A DNA stretch of 64,000 bases from Myxococcales bacterium (lineage in GTDB: Bacteria; Myxococcota; Bradymonadia; UBA7976; UBA1532), in contig JACKDM010000017.1 of assembly GCA_020633515.1 (NCBI GenBank), positions 1 through 64,000 of the forward strand. Direction: 5' to 3'. The notes beneath the pieces are model-generated. The model was given only the letters and a program-made list of their open reading frames with translations. It was not told the origin of the DNA and did not search any database. Shown piece by piece: positions 1 to 10,833 of this stretch. The translations under genes were made by a program, and so were the position numbers. Position 1 is the first letter of the stretch; every line of letters starts with the position of its first letter.

Positions 1-2
1 TC

Positions 3-1880
3 GCCGCCGAGCACACCCTCGCCCTCGCCGGCATCGAGCGCGTCGACGCCGTCGCCGTCGAGCTCGACGCGCTCCTCGGCATGATCCCGCTCGCCACCGT
101 CGACCCCGAGATGAGCCCCGACACCGTGCGGGCCGAGGTCACCGCGACCCTCGGCTTCGACCCCCGCAGCGCGAGCGGCTGGACCGAGGCCGGCGTCGAC
201 CCCACCGCCGGCCTCGCGCTCGCCGTCGACGGCCGCCTCTTCGCCCCGAGCGGCGCCCCCTGGCCCGTCGCGCTCCTGCGCGTCACCGACCGCGGCAAGC
301 TCGTCGCCGCGCTCGGCAAGGCCGGCCTCGGGCTCACGCTCACCCTCCCCGAGACCGACGGCGTCGCTCGCGCCACCTGGAAGGGCGGCCAGGCGCTCGT
401 CGGCGACAAGGCCGGCTGGACCGCGATCCTGCTCGCGCCCGACGCGCTCGACGCCGCGCGCCCGGCGTTCGCGGCGTGGCTCTCTGCCCCGGGCGGCCTC
501 GCCGACGGCCCCGCCGGGGCCGCGCTGCGGCTCCCCGCCGGGCCGCGGGTCTTCATCGCCGGCTTCACCGCCCCGATCGTGACGCAGATCCCCGACCTGG
601 GCGAAGACGCCCCGCTCGCCGCCCACTTCGCCGCCCGCTTCCCCGCCGCCGCCGCCTCGCTCGGCGCCGACCTGCGCACCGGCCGCGTCCGCGTCCTCGC
701 CGACGAGGCCGCCGTCGCCGCGCTCCGCCAGATCTTCGTGCCCGAGGAGCCGAGCCCCGACTTCGACCGCTTCGTCGACCCCTCGATGGCGCTCACCCGC
801 CTCTCGCTCGACCTCGGCCGCCTCTTCGACGGCGCCCTCGCGCTCCTGCCCGGCAACCGCGGCGACCTCCGCGGCAAGGTCGTCATCGCGCAGAACGCGC
901 TCCCCGTCGCGCTCGGCGTCAGCCAGGCCGACCTCGCCGCCGCGTTCACCGGCCACCTCGCCTTCGCGACGCCCGCCACCGCGCTCCAGCAGGCCGAGCC
1001 GCCGCTGCTCGTCTTCGCCGCGATCGGCGACGCCGCGACCGCCGATCGGGTGCTGCCGGTGCTCATCGACAAGCTCGTCGCCCAGCAGGCCGGCGCGAAG
1101 CGCGCGCCGACGAAGTTCGGGGAGCACCCGGGCCACGTCGTCACCGTCGGGACGCAGCCGATGTTCTTCGTGCGCGCGGGGGACGTGCTCGTCGCCGGGC
1201 CCGACCGGGCGGCGATCGAGGCGGCGATCGCGCGCACCGCCAAGGGCGCGCCGGTCGCCGCCGGCACCTTCCTCGCGATGAGCATCCCGCTCGCGGCGAT
1301 GGGCTCGATCGCGCCGCGGCTCTCACCCGAGCAGAAGCCGCTCTTCGAGGCCGGCAGCCGCCTGTGGGCCGAGCGCGCCGGCGACCCGATGCACATGGCG
1401 CTGCGGATCGACGAGGCGGGGATCGTCTCCGACGGCCCGGCCACGGCGGCGACCTTCGGCGTGGCCGCCGCCGGAATCGCCGCCTCCTTCGACCGCTACC
1501 TCCGCCGCTCCAAGGAGTCGCTCGCCCGCGTCGCGCTGCGCCAGATCTACCAGGGCGCCATGATGCGCGCGATCGACGGTCCGCTCCCGCCCGCGGCGCC
1601 GCTCACCCCGCCCGACGATCCGTGCCAGAACGGCGGCACCGGCAGCTACACCGCGACCGCGACCACCTGGAACCACCCCACCTGGGTCGGGCTCGGCTTC
1701 GCGCCGGTCGGCACGCAGTACTACCGCTATGCCTACGAGCCCACCGACGACGGCTTCGTGGCGCGCGCGATCGGCGACCTCGACTGCGACGGCGTCGCGT
1801 CGACCTATGAGTTCCGGGCGCGCAAGGGAGAGGACGGCGGGTTCATCGGGACGCCGAGCGACGTCGACCCGCTGGAGTGA
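3..1880 (+). CDS. Unknown protein with pilin-like C-terminal segment (5' truncated)
   Basis: The reading frame is open from the first bases of the window, so the real start lies upstream; at least 625 residues are present. I do not recognise the main body, which is Ala/Leu-rich and has no clear enzyme motif. Two segments around the LALAVDGRLFAPSG and MALRIDEAGIVSDGPA stretches suggest a repeated beta-rich fold. The last 85 residues or so (TWNHPTWVGLGFAPVG, then YYRYAYE, then AIGDLDCDGVAS) resemble the C-terminal part of myxobacterial type IV pilin-like or secreted proteins, which commonly end with a W-x-x-LGF-P-x-G-x-YYRY stretch and a GDLDGDG motif. An exported or surface role is likely, but this is inference. 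It converges with the Fic-like gene, whose stop codon follows immediately. Confidence 0.6.
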   Translation, partial: AAEHTLALAGIERVDAVAVELDALLGMIPLATVDPEMSPDTVRAEVTATLGFDPRSASGWTEAGVDPTAGLALAVDGRLFAPSGAPWPVALLRVTDRGKLVAALGKAGLGLTLTLPETDGVARATWKGGQALVGDKAGWTAILLAPDALDAARPAFAAWLSAPGGLADGPAGAALRLPAGPRVFIAGFTAPIVTQIPDLGEDAPLAAHFAARFPAAAASLGADLRTGRVRVLADEAAVAALRQIFVPEEPSPDFDRFVDPSMALTRLSLDLGRLFDGALALLPGNRGDLRGKVVIAQNALPVALGVSQADLAAAFTGHLAFATPATALQQAEPPLLVFAAIGDAATADRVLPVLIDKLVAQQAGAKRAPTKFGEHPGHVVTVGTQPMFFVRAGDVLVAGPDRAAIEAAIARTAKGAPVAAGTFLAMSIPLAAMGSIAPRLSPEQKPLFEAGSRLWAERAGDPMHMALRIDEAGIVSDGPATAATFGVAAAGIAASFDRYLRRSKESLARVALRQIYQGAMMRAIDGPLPPAAPLTPPDDPCQNGGTGSYTATATTWNHPTWVGLGFAPVGTQYYRYAYEPTDDGFVARAIGDLDCDGVASTYEFRARKGEDGGFIGTPSDVDPLE

Positions 1881-2630
1881 TCAGGCCGCGCGGAGCAGCC
1901 CGCTGTGGCCGCCGGCGCGCTCGAGCAGCAGCGCGACCGCGTCCTGGAAGAGATCGGCGAGCTTCTCCGACTCGGGGTGCGCGAGCGCCTCGTAGTAGGC
2001 GTCGCGGTTGTCGGCCGAGATGATCGCCGGCGGGTAGCCGCGCGAGAGCAGCAGCAGGTTGGTGAACAGCCGCGTCGTCGTGCCCGGGTTGCGGCGGAAC
2101 GGGTAGACGTGCATGAGCTGGTGGTGGATGTCGGCCGCGAACCGCACCGGATCACACGCCTCGTCGCACTCGTCGCGGATCTGGTCGAAGACCTTGCGCA
2201 GCAGGTAGGGCACCTTGTCGGCGGGGCAGATCTTCTGGAAGTAGTCGCGATGCACCGGCGAGGTCCGCCGGTAGAGGCCGCCGCGATCCTTCGCCGCCGG
2301 GGTCAGCCGCCGGTGCAGCTCCTTGAGCGTCTCCGGGTTGACCGCCCCCGGGCCCTCGTGCGCCTGATGCCAGACGTACTCGATCGTGTCGCGGTACCGC
2401 CGGATCCGGCGCATCAGCGGGTGGAGGTACTTGTCGAGGCGCTCGTCGTCTTCGCGCAGGGCCTGCACGATCTCCGCGGGGCGGAAGAGGCGACCTTCGA
2501 GCATGTTGTCGTGGTGGATCCACGAGAGCATCAGGCGGGGAGAGAGGGTGGCGGGCTCTGGCAGGCGATGGGCGAACATCTCGGAGCGGTGGGTCTCGAG
2601 GGCTCGGATGAATTCGGTTCCGCGGGCCAT
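1881..2630 (-). CDS. Fic/DOC-family protein with degenerate active site
   Basis: This 249-residue protein has the Fic fold. Active Fic enzymes transfer AMP or another nucleotide phosphate to hydroxyl side chains using the motif HPFx(D/E)GNGR. Here the corresponding stretch reads YPFRRNPGTTTR, so the catalytic His, the acidic residue, the Asn and the first Arg are all replaced. The helix that follows (LFTNLLLLSRGYPP) is typical of the family, so the alignment is secure. An inhibitory-helix-like motif (DNMLEG, keeping the Glu-Gly of [S/T]xxxE[G/N]) lies near residue 40. The start is supported by GAGGAG upstream. It lies 96 bases downstream of ilvE on the same strand and may share its transcript. 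It is probably inactive for AMPylation or has a changed chemistry. Confidence 0.8.
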   Translation of the reverse strand: MARGTEFIRALETHRSEMFAHRLPEPATLSPRLMLSWIHHDNMLEGRLFRPAEIVQALREDDERLDKYLHPLMRRIRRYRDTIEYVWHQAHEGPGAVNPETLKELHRRLTPAAKDRGGLYRRTSPVHRDYFQKICPADKVPYLLRKVFDQIRDECDEACDPVRFAADIHHQLMHVYPFRRNPGTTTRLFTNLLLLSRGYPPAIISADNRDAYYEALAHPESEKLADLFQDAVALLLERAGGHSGLLRAA

Positions 2631-2726
2631 GGTGCTCTCCTCGCGCTGGTCTCGCGTCGTCGAGACGCGACCCCGAGAAGTCTTGCATGCATCATGCCGC
2701 GGGACGCCGCGCCCGCGCTCGAACCC

Positions 2727-3659
2727 TCAGGCGACGCCGCGATAGACGTGCCGCCACTCCGGGTGCGCCGGGAGGTCGCCCTTGACGATCCCGAAGAATT
2801 CCCGCGCGATGCGCCCGGTGATCTCCCCCGGCCGCCCGCTGCCGACCCGCCGATCGTCCACCTCGCGCACCGGCGTCACCTCGGCCGCCGTGCCCGAGAG
2901 GAAGATCTCGTCGGCCACATACAGCTCATCGCGGGTGAACAGCCGCTCCTCGACCACGACACCGAGGTCGCGGGCGATGGTGATCAGCGAGTCGCGGGTG
3001 ATGCCGCCGAGGATGCTCGCCCCGTACGGCGCCGTGATCACCCGCCCGTCCTTGACCATGAAGAGGTTCTCCCCGGTGCACTCCGAGACGTGCCCCGAGG
3101 TGTCGAGCATGATCGCCTCGTCGTAGCCCGCCTTCATCACCTCGCGCTTGGCTATGACAGAGTTGACATACTGCCCGCAAATCTTGCCCTTCACCATGAA
3201 GGCGTTGACGTGCATCCGGTTGAAGCTGCTGATCTTGCAGCGGATTCCCTTCTTGAGCCCCTCGTCGCCGAGGTAGGCGCCCCACTTCCAGGTGCCAATC
3301 GCCACATGCACCTTGTTGCTCAGCGCCCCGAGCCCCATCGCCTCGCTGCCGAGGAAGACGATCGGCCGCAGATAGGCCTCGTCGAAGTCGTTGGCCTTGA
3401 GCGTCTCGACGCACGCCTCGAGGATCTCGCCCCGGCTGAAGGGCATGTCGAGCCCGAGGATCTGCGCGCTCTCGAAGAGCCGGCGGACGTGCTCTTCGAG
3501 GCGGAAGACATGGCTCTCGCCGCTCTCCCGGCGATAGGCGCGGATGCCCTCGAAGACCCCGTAGCCATAGTGCAGGGTGTGGGTGAGGACATGGACCTTG
3601 GCGTCCTCGAACGGGACGAGCTTCCCGTCCATCCACAGCTTGCTCGCCTTGAGCGACAT
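2727..3659 (-). CDS. ilvE: Branched-chain amino acid aminotransferase
   Basis: PLP-dependent class IV aminotransferase (EC 2.6.1.42) that exchanges amino groups between Leu/Ile/Val and 2-oxoglutarate, the last step of branched-chain amino acid synthesis and the first of their breakdown. The 310-residue length matches the family. Visible signatures are LHYGYGVFEGIRAY near residue 35, the PLP-lysine region KGKICGQYVNS, and GHVSECTGENLF followed by GITRDSL. A longer reading frame extends to 3758, but the ATG at 3659 is preceded by GAGGAG at ideal spacing and gives the normal IlvE N-terminus (MSLKASKLWMDGK). It is divergent from glmU, with a promoter-like pair on its own strand upstream. Confidence 0.93.
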   Translation of the reverse strand: MSLKASKLWMDGKLVPFEDAKVHVLTHTLHYGYGVFEGIRAYRRESGESHVFRLEEHVRRLFESAQILGLDMPFSRGEILEACVETLKANDFDEAYLRPIVFLGSEAMGLGALSNKVHVAIGTWKWGAYLGDEGLKKGIRCKISSFNRMHVNAFMVKGKICGQYVNSVIAKREVMKAGYDEAIMLDTSGHVSECTGENLFMVKDGRVITAPYGASILGGITRDSLITIARDLGVVVEERLFTRDELYVADEIFLSGTAAEVTPVREVDDRRVGSGRPGEITGRIAREFFGIVKGDLPAHPEWRHVYRGVA

Positions 3660-3707
3660 GAGCTTCTCCTCAGGATCCTTTGCGTGCAAAACGGCGCCGA
3701 CACCCGC

Positions 3708-3737
3708 AGGGTAACCGAGCGTTACGGTCGCGGGCAA
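3708..3737 (-). promoter_or_regulatory. Candidate sigma70-type promoter of ilvE
   Basis: On the minus strand, TTGCCC (3737-3732) and TACCCT (3713-3708) are separated by 18 bases, about 50 bases upstream of the ilvE start codon. The -10 shape (TA...T) is the same as that upstream of rplU. It is a pattern match only. Confidence 0.4.
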
Positions 3738-3819
3738 CGTGCCGCGGGCGCCGGCCATCTCCCGATGGATGCCCCGGCCGCGCGCGGGGTCGCCACCCGG
3801 GGGAGCGGGCCCCGGGCCA

Positions 3820-3849
3820 TTGACAGCGATCCGGCGGATTGGCGATACC
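3820..3849 (+). promoter_or_regulatory. Candidate sigma70-type promoter of glmU-glmS
   Basis: A perfect TTGACA (3820-3825), an 18-base spacer and GATACC (3844-3849) lie 28 bases before the preferred glmU start. The position argues against an upstream TTG start at 3839, which would fall inside this promoter. Confidence 0.5.
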
Positions 3850-3877
3850 CGCCGGGAACACGACGACGGAGGCGACG

Positions 3878-5362
3878 GTGGCCGAGACGGGTCAGACGAT
3901 GACGGCGGCGGCGCCGCACGGCGAGCGGGCGAAGGCGGTCGTCGTCATGGCGGCCGGGCTCGGCACCCGGATGCGCTCGGCGACGGTCAAGGTGCTCCAC
4001 CCCGTCGCCGGCCGGCCCATGATCCACTACCCCGTCCAGAGCGCGCTCGCGCTCGGCGCCACCCGCGTCGTCGTCGTGCTCGGCCACCAGCGCGACCGCG
4101 TCGAAGCCTATCTGCGCGGCGCCTTCCCCGACGCCCCGATCGAGGTCGCCATCCAGGAGGAGCAGCGCGGCACCGCCCACGCCGTGCTCTGCGCCCGCGC
4201 CGCGCTCGAAGGCTTCGACGGCGACGTCTTCATCTTGTCGGGCGACGTGCCCACCCTCGCGACCCACGTCATCGAAGAGCTCGACCGCCACACCGCCGGC
4301 GCGACCGTCGGCGTGCTCGGCATGCGCCTCGACGACCCCGGCCACTACGGCCGCCTCGTGCGCAGCGACGACGGAAAATTGTTGCGGATCGTGGAGTTCC
4401 GCGACGCCGGCCCCGACATGCGCGCGATCGACGAGGTCAACGCCGGCGTCTACCGGGTCGACGCGCGCTTCCTCTTCGAGACCCTCGACCGCCTCGACGC
4501 CGACAACGCGCAGGGCGAGTACTACCTCACCGACATCGTCGCCGAGGCCGTCGGCCGCGGCGGCGCTTCGGCCTGGGTGCTCTCGGGCGCGGCGGCCGCC
4601 GAGGCGAACGGCGTCAACGACCGCGCCGACCTCGCCGCCGCCGAGCGCCGGATGCAGGCGGTGCTGCGCGCGCGGCTCATGTGGTCGGGCGTCACCCTCG
4701 TCGACCCGGACCGGGTCACCCTCGACGCCGGCGTCGAGGTCGGCCCCGACACCGTCATCGAGCCCGGCGTCATGCTGCTCGGCCGCACCCGGATCGGCGC
4801 CGGCTGCACCATCGAGATGGGCTGCCGCCTCGTCGACGCCGAGGTCGGCGACGGCGTCGTCATCCACGCCGGCTCCTACATCGAAGACGCCCGGATCGGC
4901 CCCGGCTGCCACGTCGGGCCCTACGCGCGGCTGCGCACCGGCACCGTGCTCGGCGAGCGCGCCAAGGTCGGCAACTTCGTCGAGACCAAGAAGGCCACCC
5001 TCGGCCCCGGCGCCAAGGCGAGCCACCTCAGCTACCTCGGCGACGCCACGATCGGCGCCGGCGCCAACATCGGCGCGGGCACGATCACCTGCAACTACGA
5101 CGGCGTCTCCAAGTTCGAAACCCGCATCGGCGCCGGCGCCTTCATCGGCTCCGACACCCAGCTCGTCGCGCCCGTCACCGTCGGCGACGGCGCCTTCGTC
5201 GGCGCGGGCAGCACGATCACGCAGGATGTTCCGGCCGACGCGCTCGCGTTGAGCCGCGGGCGGCAGGCGATCGTCGCCGGCTGGGCCGCCCGCCGCCGCG
5301 CGACGCTCGCCGCCGAGAAGGCGAGCAGCGCGGCGCCGGAAACCACGCAGGACAAGGACTGA
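3878..5362 (+). CDS. glmU: Bifunctional GlcNAc-1-P uridyltransferase / GlcN-1-P acetyltransferase
   Basis: Cytoplasmic enzyme making UDP-N-acetylglucosamine, the precursor of peptidoglycan and LPS. The N-terminal pyrophosphorylase half has AAGLGTRMRS and the KVLHPVAGRPM loop (family consensus PKVL, here VKVL), then QRGTAHAV. The C-terminal left-handed beta-helix half has KASHLSYLGD with the catalytic His, and GAGTITCNYDG. I chose the GTG at 3878 (494 residues) because GGAGG lies five bases upstream; a TTG at 3839 is in frame but sits between promoter elements. It is followed after three bases by glmS, so the two pathway enzymes are co-transcribed. Confidence 0.95.
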   Translation: MAETGQTMTAAAPHGERAKAVVVMAAGLGTRMRSATVKVLHPVAGRPMIHYPVQSALALGATRVVVVLGHQRDRVEAYLRGAFPDAPIEVAIQEEQRGTAHAVLCARAALEGFDGDVFILSGDVPTLATHVIEELDRHTAGATVGVLGMRLDDPGHYGRLVRSDDGKLLRIVEFRDAGPDMRAIDEVNAGVYRVDARFLFETLDRLDADNAQGEYYLTDIVAEAVGRGGASAWVLSGAAAAEANGVNDRADLAAAERRMQAVLRARLMWSGVTLVDPDRVTLDAGVEVGPDTVIEPGVMLLGRTRIGAGCTIEMGCRLVDAEVGDGVVIHAGSYIEDARIGPGCHVGPYARLRTGTVLGERAKVGNFVETKKATLGPGAKASHLSYLGDATIGAGANIGAGTITCNYDGVSKFETRIGAGAFIGSDTQLVAPVTVGDGAFVGAGSTITQDVPADALALSRGRQAIVAGWAARRRATLAAEKASSAAPETTQDKD

Positions 5363-5365
5363 ACC

Positions 5366-7191
<1,826 letters not shown>

Positions 7192-7195
<4 letters not shown>

Positions 7196-9477
7196 GCGCG
7201 CTTCCCCCCGACGCCCCCCTCGACCCGCTCGCCGGGCTCAACCCGATCCAGCGCGAGGCGGTCCGCCACGGCGAAGGCCCGCTCCTGCTCCTCGCCGGGG
7301 CCGGCAGCGGCAAGACCCGCGTCGTCACCCGCCGCATCGCGCGCCTGCTCGCCGAGGGCGAGCGCCCCGAGAGCATCCTCGCGCTCACCTTCACCAACCG
7401 CGCCGCCCGCGAGATGCGCGAGCGCGTCGCCGAGCTGCTCGGGCTCAGCGAGGCCCCGCCGCTCCAGATCTCCACCTTCCACGCGCTCGGCGCCCGCTTC
7501 CTCCGCCGCCACGCCGAGTGGTTCGGGCGCAGCCGCTCGTTCTCGATCTACGACGACGGCGACCAGCTCGACATGATCCGGCAGGCCGCGGCGCGCCAGC
7601 AGGTCGAGCTCAAGGCCGCCGACGCCAAGGTGCTGCGCCGCTTCTTCGACCAGGCCAAGAACGCCGGCGAGGGCGCGGCCGCCGTCTCGCTGCCGCTCGA
7701 GTGGGCGAAGAAGCTCGACGGCCCCCGCCTCGGCGCCGACTACGACGAGCTGTTGGAGCGCGCCGACGCCTTCGACTTCGGCGACCTCATCGTGCGCCCC
7801 GCCGACTTGTTGGCCCACGAGCGCGCCATCGCCGCCCGCTACCGCGCGCAGTGGCGCTGGATCCTCGTCGACGAGTTCCAGGACACCAACGCCGCGCAGT
7901 ACCGCTGGCTCAAGCTGCTCGCCCCGCCCGAGACGCCCGCGCCCGGCCCCAACCTCTTCGTCGTCGGCGACGACGACCAGTCGATCTATGGCTGGCGCGG
8001 CGCCGAGGTGGAGAACATCCTCCGCTTCCCCGACGAGTACCCCGGCGCGCAGGTCGTGCGCCTCGAACAGAACTACCGCAGCCACCAGCACATCCTCACC
8101 GCGGCCAACGAGGTCATCGCCAACAACCGCCGCCGGCTCGGCAAGGCGCTGTGGACCGAGCGCACCGACGGGATGCGGATCGAGCTGCACGAGGCGGCCG
8201 AGGGCCGGCGCGAGGGCGCCTGGATCGCCGGCCGGATCGCGCAGCTCTGCAGCGAGGACGGGATCGCGCCCGGCGAGATCGCGGTGCTGATGCGCGCCAA
8301 CCACCTCTCGCTCGACGTCGAAGAGGGCCTGCGGCTGCTCGCGATCCCGCACACGGTGGTGCGCGGGCGCTCCTTCTACGACCGCGCCGAGGTGGCGGAC
8401 GCGCTCGCCTACGTGCGGCTCCTCGTCAACCCACACGACGACGTCGCCTTCCGCCGCGCGGTCAACACCCCCTCGCGCGGCGTCGGCGACAAGAGCCTCG
8501 CCCGCCTCGCCGCCGTCGCCGACGCCCGCGACTGCTCGCTGTGGGAGGCCGCCGGCCCCGCGCTCGACGCCGGCGAGCTCCGCGGCCGCGCCGCGAGTGG
8601 GGTCGACGCGTTCGTCGCCGTCATCACCGCCCACCGCGAGCTCCTCGACGACGACGGCCGCGCCCTCGACCTCCGCGGCGCCGCCACTCGCGTCACCGAG
8701 GCGCTCGAAGCCGCCGGCTTCCTCACCGATCTGCGCGTCGCCGCCGCCGCCGGTGAGCAGGACCGCGACCGCTACGAGAACGTGCAGCGGCTCCTGCTCG
8801 CGCTCTCCACCTTCGAGGCCGAAGCGCCCGCGCCGACGCTCGCGGCGTGGCTCGAGACCGTCAAGCTCATCAGCGAGATCGACGTCGCCGACCCCCGCCT
8901 CGGCGCCGTCTCGCTCATGACCGTGCACGCCGCCAAGGGGCTCGAGTTCCCCGTCGTCTTCCTCATGGGGCTCGAAGAGGGCATCTTCCCGCACCACCGC
9001 TCGATCGAAGACGACACCATCGAGGAGGAGCGGCGGCTGTGCTACGTGGCGATCACCCGCGCCCGCCACCGCCTCGTGCTGACCTGGTCGCGCGAGCGAC
9101 GCAGCTTCGCCGACGTCAAGCGCAACCGCCCGAGCCGCTTCCTGCGCGAGCTGCCCGCCGACGCGCTCGAAGCCCGCTTCCAGCCCGAGCCCCCCCCGAT
9201 GCGCCGCCGCCCCGCGCCGGTGCGCCCGCAGAGCTTCGACCGCCACGCCGCCCGCGCCCGCGAGGAGTCGCTCTACAGCGACCCGATCCCGGCCGACGAC
9301 TTCGGCGGCGGCGGCATGGGCTGGCGCCGCGGCATGAAGGTGCTGCACGCCCAGCTCGGCGTCGGCGTCGTCGAGCAGGTCAAGGCCCACGGCTCCACCC
9401 CCCGGCTCGTCATCGACTTCCCCGACGTCGGCCGCCGCACCATCGCCACCGACTGGGTCTCGCCCTACGACGGCTGA
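7192..9477 (+). CDS. UvrD/PcrA-family 3'-5' DNA helicase
   Basis: Superfamily 1A DNA helicase of 761 residues, likely acting in repair and in removing blocks at forks or stalled polymerases. Motifs in order: Q-motif-like LNPIQREAV, Walker A AGAGSGKTR, DEXX-box VDEFQDTN, GDDDQSIYGWRGA, LEQNYRS, TVHAAKGLEF, and YVAITRARHRL. The C-terminal 55 residues (GMKVLHAQLGVGVVEQ) resemble the small PcrA/UvrD tail that contacts RNA polymerase. I place the start at GTG 7192, overlapping the glmS stop, because it gives a normal helicase N-terminus; an in-frame opening further upstream is inside glmS. PcrA, UvrD and Rep cannot be told apart with certainty from motifs alone. Confidence 0.92.
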
Positions 9478-9540
9478 AGCCCGCGCGACCCCCGACAGGC
9501 GACTTGGCCATCGACCCCGGCCTGTGGCACGCTGCGCGCG

Positions 9541-10833
9541 ATGACGGTGCGATGTCCCCAGTGCGGTGCGCGCAACGACGACGGCGCCCTCGGCCGGCCC
9601 TGCGTCTCGTGCGGCCGCACCCTGCCCGCCACCGCCGCCGGCCCCCGCGGCCAGAGCCTCCCGCCCCGCGGCGGCCGTGACCGCTACCCGCCCATCCAGG
9701 GCCTCGGCCTCGACGCCGACCCGCTCGACTTCGGCGCCCTCGGCCGCGCCCCCGACACCCTCGAAGACGGCCCCGGCGGCGGCCTCGGCGCCATGCCCAC
9801 CGGCGACGACGCCGATCCGCTCGACCTCGGCCGCCTCCTCGGCCGCGGCGAACCCGACGACCAATGGGGCGGCGGCGGCGGCTTCCGCTTCGGGCAGGAG
9901 CCCACCATCGAGCGCACCGAGCGCGGCCTCGGCTCGCTCGACGGCGGCTTCGCGGCCTTCGACGACGACGAAGAGGCCACCCGCGGCAACCTCATGGTGC
10001 AGATCCCGCCCGAGGCGCTCCGCGACAGCCTCGACCTGCCCCTCGCCGGCGGCCACCACGGCGAAGAAGACGAAGAGGAGTCCACCCGCGTCGTCGACCA
10101 GGGCTACGTCGAGCAGGCGATGAGCGAGGCCCCGCTCCTCCTCGCCGACGCGCCCCCCGTCGGCTGGCGGGTCCGCAACGAGCGCGGCGTCGTCTACGAG
10201 CTGATGACCGTCGACGCCGTCGTCGCCTGGCTCGAAGGCAAGCCCGACATCCGCGGCGTCCGCGTCGCCCGCGGCGACGGCGAGTTCCACGAGGTCGACG
10301 CCTTCCCCGAGCTCGCCGGCCGCCTCGGCGTCCGCGCGCCCGCCGAAGAGCTCCTCGCGCTCGACACCACCCGCGCCAGCGACCGCCACGGCGGCCGCAT
10401 CGGCGAGAACCGCGACCGCGGCCGCCCCGAGACCCGCGCCGCCGCCGCCGCCGCCCCCCGCGAACCGCAAGAGGAGCGCGTCGGCCTCGGCGTCGTCCTC
10501 GCCGCCATCGCCGCCGGCTTCCTCGCCGTCGCCGCGATCGTGCTCGTCGCCGTCGCCCTCGACTGGATGAGCCTCCCGCCCCCCATCGACGCCGAGGCGC
10601 CCGCCGCCGCCGCGCCCCCCTCCAAGCGCCTCGCGCAGGCCGTCGCCTCCTACGACGCCGGTCACTACGACGCCGCCACCAACCTCCTCCAAGCCCTCAC
10701 GCGCGAAGAAGACGACCCCCGCGTCTGGCGCTACCTCGCCCTCGCGCTGCATCAGAACAACCGCGAACCCGAAGCGCGACGCGCGCTCGCCGAGTACCGC
10801 CGCCGGATGCGCGGCGTGAACGGAGCCCGGTGA
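9541..10833 (+). CDS. Zinc-ribbon / GYF-like / TM / TPR protein
   Basis: 430 residues. A zinc ribbon begins at residue 5 (CPQC, then CVSC at 21-24), followed by a long acidic, Gly-rich linker. A GYF-like domain lies near residues 205-260 (VGWRVRNERGVVYEL to VDAFPEL). One membrane helix sits around residue 320 (VVLAAIAAGFLAVAAIVLVA). A short TPR-like tail follows (AVASYDAGHYDAATNLLQAL). The order implies a cytoplasmic N-terminus and a periplasmic TPR tail. The next gene has the same architecture and starts inside this stop codon, so the two are co-expressed paralogue-like partners. In Myxococcus, GltJ (AgmX) also joins an N-terminal zinc ribbon and GYF domain to a membrane helix, so a role in an Agl/Glt-type envelope complex is a reasonable inference. 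Confidence 0.7.
   Translation: MTVRCPQCGARNDDGALGRPCVSCGRTLPATAAGPRGQSLPPRGGRDRYPPIQGLGLDADPLDFGALGRAPDTLEDGPGGGLGAMPTGDDADPLDLGRLLGRGEPDDQWGGGGGFRFGQEPTIERTERGLGSLDGGFAAFDDDEEATRGNLMVQIPPEALRDSLDLPLAGGHHGEEDEEESTRVVDQGYVEQAMSEAPLLLADAPPVGWRVRNERGVVYELMTVDAVVAWLEGKPDIRGVRVARGDGEFHEVDAFPELAGRLGVRAPAEELLALDTTRASDRHGGRIGENRDRGRPETRAAAAAAPREPQEERVGLGVVLAAIAAGFLAVAAIVLVAVALDWMSLPPPIDAEAPAAAAPPSKRLAQAVASYDAGHYDAATNLLQALTREEDDPRVWRYLALALHQNNREPEARRALAEYRRRMRGVNGAR

Noticed and set aside
3839..3877. TTG 3839 as the glmU start
   Set aside because: It falls between the -35 and -10 of the candidate promoter; the GTG at 3878 has GGAGG.
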